From positions 248,001 to 312,000 of the forward strand of contig JABELC010000004.1 in the NCBI GenBank assembly GCA_028455995.1: 64,000 nt of DNA, in the 5' to 3' direction. Numbering within the stretch: position 1 is the first letter of the stretch; each line of letters opens with the position of its first letter. Under the pieces are notes generated by a model. It searched no databases, had not been told where the DNA came from, and saw nothing but the letters and a program-made list of their open reading frames with translations. This DNA comes from Scleromitrula shiraiana (Eukaryota; Ascomycota; Leotiomycetes; Helotiales; Sclerotiniaceae). Positions 11,198-22,900 of this stretch are shown piece after piece. The position numbers and the translations under genes were made by a program.

Positions 11198-12473
11198 ATG
11201 CCATCCAACGCCAAACCTCCTCAGAATGAAGAAGAAAAGCCAAGCACTACCCCAGAATACATATTTAAGCGAGACTAAAAATCTTCCATGCGGTAACATC
11301 CCATTCCTTCCCCAAATCCCCAATAAAAGAGAGAGATAAATATATGAACCCATTTACCCGGGAGCAAATAAACTAATACCCAGTGACAAACTAATATAGG
11401 TTAAATTACAACCACTTCATAGTAAAAGAAGTAGTCGGCTATTTCATCCACCCCTGTATCCCTCTCGAATCCGTACTAGCCAAAAATCCCAACCTTCAAA
11501 TCGCAGATGTAGGGACTGGTACCGGGTAAGCTATTCCCCCCCCTTTTCCTTCCCCTTTTCCTTCCCCCTTTTTTTCTCCTTCCCCTCAACTAAAAGCCCC
11601 TCCAGAATCTGGGTCACCTCCCTATCCACCATTCTTCCCCCTACTATTCGTATTGATGGCTTCGATATCGCTCCCGCCCAATTTCCCGCCCCTGGTTTCC
11701 GTCCCCCTAACGTTCATCTTCATGTTCAGGATGGGTTCAAGGAGTATCCAGAGGAGTTCAGGGAGAGGTATGATATTGTGCATGCAAGTTTTTGGTTGTG
11801 TGGGATTGGAGATGGAAATGTGGAGAGTTTATTGGAGAGGTTGGTGGAGTTGGTTAGTATGTTGGTTTTTCTTTTTGTTTTGGGGCTAAGATTAGGATCA
11901 GAGGAGGATGAGGTTGGAAATAGAGCGAGTAAGCGAGAAATGTGAAAGTGACTAATAAATGAGTCTGTCAACTTTTAGAACCAGGAGGATATCTACAGTG
12001 AATGGAGCTTCTACCCTTGTCGGCGGAGGTAGTGATTACTCAGGAAGGTGCAGACACAACAGCATCACAGAGATTAGCAAATACCATTCATAAGCCCAAG
12101 CCCGATAGTTCTTACAGGTATGTATCATCTCCCCTCGCATTTTCAATCCCTTTTCCTCCCCAAACAAGCAAACAATTCTGGCCCCTCTCCCCTCCAAAGT
12201 TGGGTCTCCAACCTCCCCAACCTCTTCCAAAAAACCGGTCTTACATCCATAAACTACACAACGCATACATGGGACGAACATAATCACCTGCAACCACTCT
12301 GGTCCCAGAGCTCAATGGCTACGACGGCGGATGTGATGGAAAATGTTGATAAGTATAATGTTGACGGGATCAGGATGGGGATGAAGTTTGTGGGGGATTT
12401 AGATAGGGAATGTGGGGAGGGGGTGGCTGTTGATATGCCGTTCATTTATGTGGTGGGGAGGAAGAAAGAATAG
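11198..12473 (+). pseudogene. SAM-dependent methyltransferase (copy 2) with two in-frame stop codons
   Basis: The five exons 11198-11292, 11400-11525, 11606-11856, 11979-12117 and 12200-12473 all have GT-AG junctions and sum to 885 bases (295 codons) with phase preserved throughout. The product is a fungal class I methyltransferase. EYIFKRD lies near residue 20, then RLNYNHFIVKEV, motif I IADVGTGTGIW, DGFDIAPAQFP, KPGGYLQ, and a C-terminus with HTWDEHNH and the final strand MPFIYVVGRKKE. The frame is broken only by a TAA at codon 27 (11276-11278) and a TGA at codon 165 (11999-12001). The TGA falls where relatives have the Trp of GGYLQW, as in copy 1 at 4500. TGG to TGA is a G-to-A transition, as expected from RIP. 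Every splice site survives, so the inactivation looks young. An alternative is active stop-codon suppression or a sequencing problem, which is less likely. Confidence 0.88.
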
Positions 12474-14159
12474 ATAGATGGGTTGATAGATGGATATTGG
12501 GCCGTTTGGAGATGGGGAAGTCGAGACGCGGTAAAAGAATGTAAGAGAATTGGTAGGTTGACAGATGTATAAATTCATATCATACAATATCTCACATTCA
12601 TATATTAACTCATAAGATTATGTAGTTAGATTTACTTACTTGCTAGTTATATATTTAAGAATTTTGGTCTTATAGTGTTGAATGGGATAATATGGTTATA
12701 TGAATATAGAGTCGAAATTAAAGCAGCCGTATAGTTAATAAAAGGAATTTGTAGAGCCGTGCAGGAGATTTACGTCTGTATTGTAGTTATATATAACGGA
12801 GCCTAGCGCCCTAGCGTTGAATCAAGTTACAAAATAGTGTTCTGGGGTAAGGCAAAAGCGTTCGGTGCAAATATATATCTATGCACAACAATAACTTAAG
12901 GGAGGTCTAAAGGTGAAGGGGAAATTGTTGATTCCTGCCTAGAGATAACAACACCAGCACCAAGGTGACGCTGTGGCCTGATGGTAGAAAGAAGGCATAT
13001 AATTAACTACGGGTACACTATGTGATGAAATATCACTGTGTACTCTCCAGCAATAAGGCTGAGGGATAGAAGTTACATGGTGGCCATGTCGTGTTATATT
13101 TTATGTGGGATATATTTTTAGCATTCTGAGTTATAATTGTTGTATATTCAAAAATTTATTAATGTCTAAGGTTTGATTCTGGCTGACTTATACTAACTGA
13201 TTAATCAATTACGCTTGATTTCCCCCTATCCCCGCCTGTCTAGACTCATCAACTTGAACGCAAGAGGATATTCTGTACCCAGGCTTACAAGATTGGTGTT
13301 CATGAGTGTCGATACTTCGACTGAAATATTCATGTACTAAGCCATGGGATAGTGATCAATATAAAGAGCTGCACCATTCACCGCGATAAGATGCAAGTCC
13401 ACTCTCTCATTGGTAAAATCACGCATTTAATCTCGCGGTGCGATTGAGAGAGGGTGTTTAAATTTATTTGAAGGACAATTGCAACGATGACCGCGACAAA
13501 ATCGCGCTCTTGTATATTTGCATAGATTCTGGGACATCTACGCAATTTTTATACCGTGCTCGTATAGAATCGTATAAGAAGAACAAGCAGTCAACTAAAA
13601 GCACTACCTGTATATACCTAGGTATTAGTTTACTATTCATTTGTATTGCGCTAAACTTGTAATTCATCTAGGTGAATGAGCATTTTAAATAATACACAAC
13701 CTGACTCGCTTAAATATTAGCCGAACAGGAGAGCACGCGATATTGCGAGGAGGTACGTAGTGATTAGTCAAGTAAATTTATTCAGTAAGTTACCTAGAAT
13801 TTGTAGTGAATCTCTGTCAAGAACAAACGTAGTCTATTTTATTGATAAAAGCCGATATGGCCGTGTTCTTACGGTAGATTGGGGGCGGTGTACCTCACGG
13901 CACTAATATAGTATTTAAATACTGTGCTTCTCACATTTTCTTTTACTCACTTTCTCATTCTCAAATACCCTACAACTTGAACTCAAAACATCTACAAAAA
14001 GTTCATCAAACAACAACATAGCAATCACTGCATCGCCATCACTTGCAAACAGATAAATACTATTGATCTCCCTCAATAACTTCAAAGCTTCCTATTTAAT
14101 CCACATCATCCAAATCATCCAGAACTTTACAACTACATCGTTAGCGTATCTCAATAAAG
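12474..14159. other. intergenic, no gene seen
   Basis: 1.7 kb of AT-rich spacer between the damaged accessory patch and the F-box-like gene. Only short motif-free frames were seen. The last 250 bases are a C/A-rich leader typical of a fungal 5' untranslated region, ending at the ATG at 14160. Confidence 0.5.
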
Positions 14160-15482
14160 ATGGCACCAAGAAAGAATATCACAGCTTCTAAGAAAAGCGA
14201 ACCAAAATTCAACAAGATCGCTGCTGGCAAGATTGTCAAGGTGAGCATTAGCCTCTTACCATTTAACCTTCCTGTTCGAGATGTTACTTGCATATGCAAT
14301 CTCGCGCATTCTGGCTATATGTACCTTTTGCGTTTACTAATATTTCGATGCGCGAATAGTCTAAAAAAGCTTTGAAAGAAGCCACAGTCACTCCCATGAA
14401 AGTTCCTTCTGCGTCTGAATCTAGTATGTACTAAATTCATTCTAACAGAATCGTTCATCAGATAAACAACAACTAACATCAATCCCACAGCACCGGCGAT
14501 TACAAACAACCAAGGGCCTTTTCCAATCGAAATCCTTGCCATGATTTTCCGTGAACTTGACCCGATAACTGCCATCTCGTTCTCGCTGTGCAACAAATAT
14601 ACTCAGGCTATCTTCGAGAAATACCTCAAAAACAGCTTTTACAAAGAACTTCCTTGCCCTCTCCCTTCTGGATTCTCAATAAAAATTCTCCCCAGCGACA
14701 CAGCAATTCTTGCTAATCCCCGTTTCGCAACCTGCGACGACCATATCACGCTAGGACAAGTACTTAGCGATTGGTTTCCTACTCACCTCGAGTACTGCCC
14801 TTTCTACTCCAAAAATGGAAACCGAAACCATAGGAGAAAATACCGAACAGGCAGAAGCAAATTTTTGGCTCCTGAGTCAAGACCTGCAAAACTTATGCAG
14901 GAGAGAATTCAAAGATTAATGAAGGAGGACCTTAACAACAAAAAAGTGGAGTTGGATGCAAAGTCGGAGCAGTTTCATTCAAGTAAAGAGTTGAGACAGG
15001 CACTCAGGCAGCAGAGATTAGTAGAGGTGTATCACCACAGAATAGCACGACGGCAAGTTAGATTGGCTGAACTGAACAATGGTTTGGATCGGGATGAGTT
15101 CGATGTGGATTTCTACGGACCCAATAGCGATAGGGACGAGGAAATGAACAGTAGTGGAATGGAGAGCGACACAGGAAGTGAGGGAACTGTAGGAGATGAT
15201 GGTGAAAAGATGGGTTGGGATTACGATGTACCGGGGGTTAATGGTCGGTATTATTCGGGCTCTCGTGAGGAGGGATTCTGTTTGGGCGGAGGTTGGACGG
15301 GTGAACCAATACCATTAGGACATGGGAATGGAGATCATAGCAGAGAGAGGGTAGACGAGACTTACAATGAGGTTGAAGACGATGACATAGATAACGATGC
15401 AGATGTGGAAGGTGACCCGGAATCTGATGACGGCGATGTGGACGATGTTGACGATGAAGACGAGGAGATGTCAGATAATTAA
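14160..15482 (+). CDS. F-box-like protein with acidic C-terminus (hypothetical)
   Basis: A three-exon gene: 14160-14240, 14360-14423 and 14491-15482. GT-AG joins and 1,137 coding bases give 378 residues. The N-terminus is basic (MAPRKNITASKKSE). An F-box-like segment follows around residues 60-95 (FPIEILAMIFRELDPIT, then FSLCNKY), in which a Pro-Ile-Glu-Ile-Leu helix opens the domain as in other fungal F-box proteins. The middle is basic and Gln/Arg-rich. The last 90 residues are dominated by Asp/Glu, ending DVDDVDDEDEEMSDN. If the F-box call is right, it would recruit an unknown target to an SCF ubiquitin ligase. No substrate-binding repeat (WD, LRR, kelch) is visible, which is common in this lineage-restricted class. 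Specific function unknown. Confidence 0.8.
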
Positions 15483-16653
15483 ATGGGGCTTATATATCAA
15501 TAACCATGCTCAATAGAATGATATAGTAGTATTATTAACAAAACCCACATCTAACAAACCATTTCTCTTGCTCATATCTCCGATGAAGAAGAAGTTACAA
15601 GTTTTGAATTCGTAAGTCTCGTACGATGAAATGATACATACATATTTGAATCCAATGGTTTGTCCAGTAACAGAAACAAAAACAACCAAATCCGCACCTT
15701 GGCTAAGTGAAACAGATATTGTATCGCAGCATTATTGAATTGATATCAAACTGCGCCTTCTGCATGTGAAAAACTCTTATTTTCTAAATAGTTATTTGAT
15801 GGCAGATGATCTCAAAGAGTTTTGTAAGTTTACAGGAATCGCTGTCAACACTTGGCTCGAGAAACACTTTAACCTACGCATTATTACCATGTAAACATTC
15901 CGTATAAGACTCTTTGCTAGATGCTTAATCACCACTTTCAGTATGTCATCGCCATATGTGATTCTTGGTTTCGACTACAATAATTACCGACCTAAAATTG
16001 TTGAATATCTCGATAACCATATTGTGAAGTCTCATTGATTTATTGGATTATTTATTGGATTGAATTGCCATGTTAGTACTGGAACAAAGATATCAGTGGT
16101 GATGTGATTCGCATCTGCATATTAATTACCAAATAGTCGACCGTCCAGGGAAGCCTCTATAGCGAGGACCAAACTGATCTCTGGTAATTTTCTTGACTGC
16201 AAATCTCAAATCTGAGATATCTTACTCTTCTATCTGAAAGGTTCATTACGCATTTAGTGTCTAGACAATACCAGAATTCAATTCAGGAGTTATAAAACAA
16301 AGACATAACTGGAGGGAAAGCTTTCAACAAAGTTCAAGATAAACCTACAACAAAGAGGCAACCTCGAAAGTCCTGTATCCTTTGTTTTGGCTTCCCGGAG
16401 TTAGTATGGCTGCTCAGTTGTTGCAAACAAAGATAAGAAAAAAATTAGAAGGGAGAGTATATCACATAGTAGATAGCAAAAAAGGCGAATCTAACTGCAA
16501 TCACAATTGCATACAATTTGGAGATACTGAAACTATTTTCCCATATACTGTGAATAGACTGCTATACAAACGAAAGTTCGAGTCTGTTTCATGTTAAAAA
16601 CTTATATATCCTTTCCGTGTTATTACTTTATTTAAGTTGATATATATACAAGT
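15483..16653. other. intergenic, no gene seen
   Basis: 1.2 kb. A 71-codon frame at 16382-16597 lacks recognisable motifs and splice context and is not accepted as a gene. The rest is ordinary AT-rich spacer. Confidence 0.5.
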
Positions 16654-17833
16654 ATGGCCGCCGCCGCCGCAGCAGCAGCTCCTCTGCGCCCAAACCAACG
16701 AGGAGTCTTTGATATCCGACCACCTAAAAAGATTGGACAGAGAGGCCCCACGTATCATTTAGTACGACAAAACTTAAAACCTTGGCTTCCTGGTCGAATC
16801 CAGGTCATTAACACAGATCGTGATATGCAGATCGATAAGGATGAAATTGACCCAGCACAACAAGGTGCTTGGCGAGGGGCATTTACAGATCCTTGGCTTA
16901 CAAGTCGCCCACCTTTAAATAGTAGACGAACGTTAGAAGCTCCGGGTCCAGGTCCGATTCCTCGTGGTGTTAGTAAGTTTTTTCGCTTTTATACCCTTAT
17001 TGCAAATACATTAGCTGTCATAAATGAATGGTTCACGCGCAAGGATTTCTAATATTTTGAGTGTTAACTGTTTTGTTTGTGCGGTCTAGCTGGGCCCGAT
17101 ATGTTGATCCTTGTCAACCTCAACGACAGTGTTGCTCCCGCTTTACGCGTTACTCCCAATAACCATCATCTACGGCTAAGCATATGGCGTGTTCTTGATC
17201 GAATAATGAAGCAGTCCCCCGTTGGCGGGATAGATACTCCATGGCGTAAGCAATGGGGCCATGTTGCATTTAAATTAATTGGTAGTAGATCAGGCTACGG
17301 GTATGAGAACGCGGCCGAGAATATCCTAAGTGCTATACATGGATGGTTCAACATACCTCTTGAATACACTGTGGGGGGTCAAGCCGGTTCGCCATTACCA
17401 TATGTGGGTGGTCAGAGACTCCAAGCTGCACCCAATAGAAGAGCTGTTATTAGGCATATATGGCTGTGTGTCAACGATCAGAGAGGTGGTGATAGAAAAA
17501 GGGTAATTGATGCTTGGCAAGCTGCTTGGGAGTGAGTTGTCCATCTTGTTTGTCCCCATTTGCAAGTATACTGAATCGCATCAAAGCCGATATGTACTTC
17601 AGCAACCGACTACCCATTCAGGTCGCAGGATCCGCGAGGCAGAAGTCGAGGCTCTGGGTGCAAAGCGGCGCTCACCACCAGCTCTATATGACGATAATAC
17701 GCCGGCTTTGCCAGCGCCAGCAACACCAGGTCTCAGATTGAACCGTCAACCTTGGTATCCTGATCGTCGCATCGATGATAGATTTATACAAGATTGGTGT
17801 AGGGTTACAAGAAGTGGAACAATATACCTTTAA
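16654..17833 (+). CDS. hypothetical protein with poly-alanine N-terminus
   Basis: A three-exon gene: 16654-16972, 17090-17531 and 17587-17833. It totals 1,008 bases and 335 residues, with in-phase GT-AG joins that read VTGPDML and AAWDRYVLQ. I do not recognise the family. The protein opens with a run of eight alanines encoded by GCC/GCA, followed by a Pro/Arg-rich basic stretch (FDIRPPKKIGQRGPTYH). The central part, around residues 110-250, looks globular (LVNLNDSVAPALRVTP, WGHVAFKLIG) and has Trp-rich helices. The C-terminus is Pro-rich and basic (PDRRIDDRFIQDW). There is no signal peptide or membrane segment. It may be restricted to related fungi. Confidence 0.75.
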
Positions 17834-18514
17834 TGAACAAGTACCAGCCTCTATAAATTGTAAAAACTCGTTTCTGTAATACTACTAGAAGTTGAGTTCA
17901 AGGTTTCTTGTGAAAGGTCAAATAGGGAGCTGTACTGAGCAATTTACTACCTCAAAAACTGATATTTTCACACTGTCTCGGTCAAAAAGCAATTTCAATA
18001 TTGATTTCCAAGATATATTAGGCGGCACTAATCCGTTCACTACCATTCCAGGAAAATGCGGAATCTGAATATCATTAAAGAACTGCAGTCGCGTACAACG
18101 TACAATGTGCAATGGATTTAACAAAACTTTTCGCTGGTGGGGATGTCGAATCGTTTGAGTCTAGGCCCAATAGAAGGTAAGACCCTTCGGGGATGAAGGG
18201 TGGATGTGATGGATCAAAGAACAATTTCTTAAGCATTCATAAAATAGAAGTTAGATACTATATCTGAGAGAGGCAAGCACTTATATATCATACAACATCA
18301 GAGTAGATATCTATTTCGTTATCAACCAATTTTGACTGATATTCGTTGCCATGAGCTTACAAAATCGCAGCTTGGTCTTGTGGATGTGAGAAACCAATTT
18401 TGAATCTGCAATAAGAACGCATCACTTGAGTTTGGAACGTTCTGCCCGATACACAGCAAAATATGGGAATTGTCTATCAATTGATTTTTGTTTTTACTTT
18501 TTTTATTCAAAGAA
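17834..18514. other. convergent 3' spacer
   Basis: About 680 bases between two convergent genes. It holds their 3' untranslated regions; no additional coding segment was seen. Confidence 0.5.
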
Positions 18515-19786
18515 TCAGGGTACTTTCTTTCGAAATCGGCCTTGCATCCAACACCTGTACATTTTAAGCTGCTTAGCTCGGTTGACTAGCAATCTTCTGT
18601 CAACTCCAAGATCAACAATCTCGAAGCTACATTCCGGCACTGCTGTCTTTTCCTGCGCATCCGAGGCAATCAGCTCCCCCGTCCAAATCTTGACCAACTC
18701 ATCTTTTTCGAAAAAGTACACCCGTGTACCGTCCCCTCGGATGTAAAAGTTCTCCTCTAAATAGCGACCTTTCTTGAAACGAACCTGTGCAAGGTCTCCA
18801 CGACCGTAGTCTCGAAATAGAACTTCTCCTCCTGGCTTAAGGACCTTGAAGATGTTTTGTACAGCTTGACTCCATTGTTTGGGAGACAGTGCGGAGAAAA
18901 TAAAGATCATGATTACAATGTCCACAGATCCCTCTTCTAACCCAGGTGGGAGCACGTCACCAGCAGCATCCCAAACATCGGCCTGTATGTGTTTTGTATC
19001 ATATGCTTCATTTGCACGTATCACTTCTACGGCTTTCTTGGAGAAATCGCAAGCATGTATCTTCAATTCAGGATTTTTATTGTGTTGTAATATGGGAAAG
19101 GCAGTATTACCAGCACCGGCACCAACTTCGAGTACGGTAACGGGTCCGTAATTAGGGCTGATCACTTGTGAGAGGATGGGGAATTCTTGTTGGAGCCATT
19201 TGCGATCTTTGAAGAAATTGGCAGTATTGTTTTTGTAGAAATTGTTCCACCATTTAGCGGGGTCGGAGTTGAACCTGTCTATTATGGATTGTTAGCCGCT
19301 GGTTGTAGCCAGATTTGATAACATTGTATTAGATAGAACTACAGTCAGATAGGAGCGAAAGACGTTGCTATATTTGTTTCGTTCATGGGCTAGTAACCCT
19401 CAGTCGAATTGAATATCATCACAAGTAGGGTGTGGTATGGAGAGCTAGGGAGATGAAATTATGTACGTACTTTTATCAAAATTCGATACAGGTGCCTCGC
19501 GCTGTTTCGCATATTGTAATTCTGCATACTCCTTGTAAGTATCATCAGTCTCAACATGGTCCCAAGCATTGAACTCAAAGACATTGTCTTGTTCACTAAG
19601 ATATCGAGAGCCAAATTGAAATGGGTCGGATCTCTTGAGGTTACTTTGAGGATCGTGAGAAAGATGTGGTGGAATTGACTCTGGGGGGTCAATAGCCACT
19701 GAAGAATCCTGTAGAGTCAGTGAGGAAATGTCCTCTACTGCTAACTGTATAGCATCCTCGTTGGTTGGTACGCCATTCTTTGACAT
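18515..19786 (-). CDS. trm140: tRNA N3-methylcytidine methyltransferase (TRM140/METTL2 family)
   Basis: Two exons, 19786-19471 and 19278-18515, are separated by a 192-base intron. The acceptor used is the AATAG that keeps NRFNSDPAKWW in phase. The 1,080 bases give 359 residues. The family methylates C32 in the anticodon loop of Thr and Ser tRNAs. Diagnostic features are FGSRYL and VFEFNAWDHVE near the N-terminus, PAKWWNNFYKNN followed by FFKDRKWL, and SAM motif I VLEVGAGAGNTAFP around residue 155. IHACDFSKKAVEV, the LKPGGEVLFRDYGRGDLAQ loop and the family tail (GRYLEENFYIRGDGTR, LVNRAKQLKMYR, WMQGRF) complete the pattern. There is no actin-binding N-terminal extension as in yeast Abp140. The gene is head-to-head with URB2, 210 bases apart, which suggests shared growth-related regulation. 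Confidence 0.95.
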
Positions 19787-19996
19787 ATTTGCTCGCTCTT
19801 TCTCATTGTGAAAAGTTTCGACAGCAACAACAGAAATTTTTATGTTGTGGAGCGTGCGCTAGTGCCTTGCGCTAATCTAATCAGCTGAGCGGTGAAGATT
19901 TTAATTGGCAGAAAGTCTTCATTTGAGTACCAAAGAAAAGTGAAAGCTTGTGAAGAGAGTTGGTTTCTGATTCCCATTGTAGTGGCTACTCTGCAT
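19787..19996. promoter_or_regulatory. bidirectional promoter, TRM140/URB2
   Basis: Only 210 bases separate the two start codons. TGAAGATTTT (19893-19902) and TGAAAAGTTT (19809-19818) each differ by one base from the core of the rRNA-processing element (TGAAAATTTT) known from yeast ribosome-biogenesis promoters. This is a sequence resemblance only; binding is not shown. Confidence 0.45.
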
Positions 19997-22900
19997 ATGA
20001 TGGTAAGTCAACTACAGTTCTAAGCAATGAACCATACTCTCGAAAGTTCACTAACAAATGATTAGGAGTCGGGATCCAAATCTGCACAAGAAAAGCTTGT
20101 AGAGCTTGAAAAGGTTTCTGCACCTTTCTTGGACCAAATTAATGCAGCTGCGAAATTTATTGGTATTGAACTGGAGAAAATCAACACCACATTGAGCTAT
20201 GAAGAATATGACCAAAATGGCGCTTCTGAAAAATCTGTTGCCGGGGCCTTTCATGGAAGGGAAGAATGGCTACTAAGGTGGCTATTAAAGAAGCTGCAAT
20301 CTCCGAAAGACAAAGTCCCAAGGTATTTATATCATTTAGTCTTACAATGCTCATTGCGAGGCTGACACCAATTTCCAGGACTACTCAATCATCATGGCAC
20401 TTTCTTCGATTTTTGTTACATGCGATACCATTGCCCAATGCTGCACGAATGCTGAATGAGAAGAAATTCATCGGAATTTTACAACAAACATTACAAGAAG
20501 CACAACAAATTACAGACTGTGACGAATATTTCTTACATGAATCTAAAGATATTACAGGATTCGATGTGAGAGAAACATCACAACTTTCAAAGAAGCGCAC
20601 TCGATCGGGAGAGTTGATCATACATAAAAGCTATGCGCCAACAAAAAGATTCACAAGCTTGATTATGGCGATATACACTGCTATTTATAGTATTACAAGA
20701 ACTGTAAGAGAATCCGAAGATCAGGGTCGAAGCACGGCATTTTCAACAGAATATATGCGATCTGTTATGAGAACAACACCCGAAGCATCGGCGATGATTT
20801 TGGGATCCTGGATGTCTATTTGCAAAACGGTCCTTGACCAAGAGGCTAATTCAACATCTCAGCCACCTAATCTCCTGGGCCCATTCATTGATATCTGGAA
20901 CTATCGTCTGGTAGGAAACGAAGATCTCTTGCAATTCTCTCTTCATTGTTCTGAGCCTCTTTTCGCATTGTTGAAGAGCAGCAAGATAGATACAATTACG
21001 CAAGATTGGAGATTTTGTTTGGAGCAAGTAGTGGCTCGCAACATTATTATTCCTGCTAAATCAGATGCTACAGAGAACCAAAATTCGACACTGTTAGATA
21101 ACTTGACGAAGGTGTTGGTTCTACAAGATGTTGCAAACGCCCCTATTCTTTTTGACGTTGCGATCCGATCTTTGCAACCACATGGTGGCCGCCGAAGATC
21201 AACCCCCGATGAAATTTGGCTTCAAAAAGTCTTCACTTCGTTAAAAGGTTCCATGCCACCCAAAAAATCGAAAGCCCACAATCAAGCAATCTGTGACATA
21301 CTTCAAAGCTCTATCTTACATGAGGTTGATCTCGGCCTCCCCGAACTGAGAGCTCTTACCAACGAGTATGTTGTACCGGAAGGTAGTACTGATTGGAAGA
21401 TGCTGGAGGCTATGATAAAGCTAGATGCTAATGTCTTCCTCATCCCTAATGATGACAAAGATTTGTTACAAGAGGTTCTGAACAGAGTCACAAATGTGTA
21501 CTTTGACTCAATATGGTCTGAAGCTTCATTCCAAATTGTCTCTGAGATTATTGTTCCTCTCATGACTGAATTTGCGAAAGCGCGTGATCTATCAGGTTTC
21601 GTGCATCATTGGTACTCTCAGCTTGTTGCGTTCGAAGAACTCCGAAAGAGCTCAAACTCTCCCATGGATAGTTTCTGTGTTTGGGAAGATGAAGCACTTC
21701 AGGTGGAGCTAGCTAAGCTTTTGGAACCTTCATTAACTCTCCAGCAGATTTTGCAAATCCTCGAATGGCTCAGTTCTGAGGTTTCTGAACATCCAAATGC
21801 TGTTTGCGTTATGCTTGAGGCCCTCGCTGGCTCAATATCTCAAGAGAATATTGTAGATAGTATCGGTACACGACTCTATCATATGATGTTTGATGAAGAC
21901 AACCCCAATAACCTAGGTGATAGATATAGCTGGCGTTTTTGGAGAATTTTGACTCACTCATTCCGATGGATGCAGCCGCACCACCTTGACGAAATTGCTG
22001 AACTCTGGGAAGCAAAAGCTGCACCTTTTAATACCTTGGCGCAGAACAATTTTAGCCATAGTATGCTTGAAGTCTCGGGCACTTCAAGTGCTCTATATAA
22101 CGTAGAATTATTACGATGTGCCTGCGCAGCATGGAATTCTGCTATGAAAGGCACGAAGCTGGAAGCTCTCGTAGGGCCAGTGCTTTTGCAGTGCTTCAAA
22201 AGTTTAGCCTATAACGTCAAACTTTTACCCCAAGCACTGATTAAACAAGAACAGACAGGCACTGGAAAGTGGTCTCAGATTCCCAAGACTGTGTCACGAG
22301 AGTTTGCATGGACTGTATGGGCATGTATTAAATGTTTCTTCGAGGAATATCCACGAACCTTAGGGTAAGGCTTGTCTAAAATACTATGAAGCGTTAGGCT
22401 AACATATCCAGGTTAATACATCTAGATGGTGAAATTTTTAATGAGTTGTCAAAGACCATCTTTTGGGTTGCATCTTCTAACACAGAGAATCATGAGAGAT
22501 TCACCGACTTGTGGTCCGAGGCATTACGTAGCGATTACGTTTTGAATAATCAAGCTCTCATAGGTCAGCAATTTCTCTTTTTGAGGGATTAAGTATATGT
22601 ATACTAACGCATTGCAGGCCATTTTATTGATGTACTTTTGGGCTGTCAGACCCAGCAAGAAAGTCCATTCTTCAACTCTCCTGCCTGTAATCATGCTACT
22701 ATTCGATTTCTGTCGCAATTGCCAGTTGAAGTATATACTAAGAAGGACAGAGAGCGTATTATGCAAAGTTGGTCTACAGATCTTCTGATAGATTCCCCTG
22801 AATGTTGTCCTGCGGTCTTGGCGTTGAAGATCAAAATCATGCACCGCCCTACAATCTATAAGGTCCGTACAAATACCACGATAGCCAACTTCTGCTAACT

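Noticed and set aside
16382..16597. 71-codon ORF as a gene
   Set aside because: No motif, no splice context and an isolated position in AT-rich spacer.
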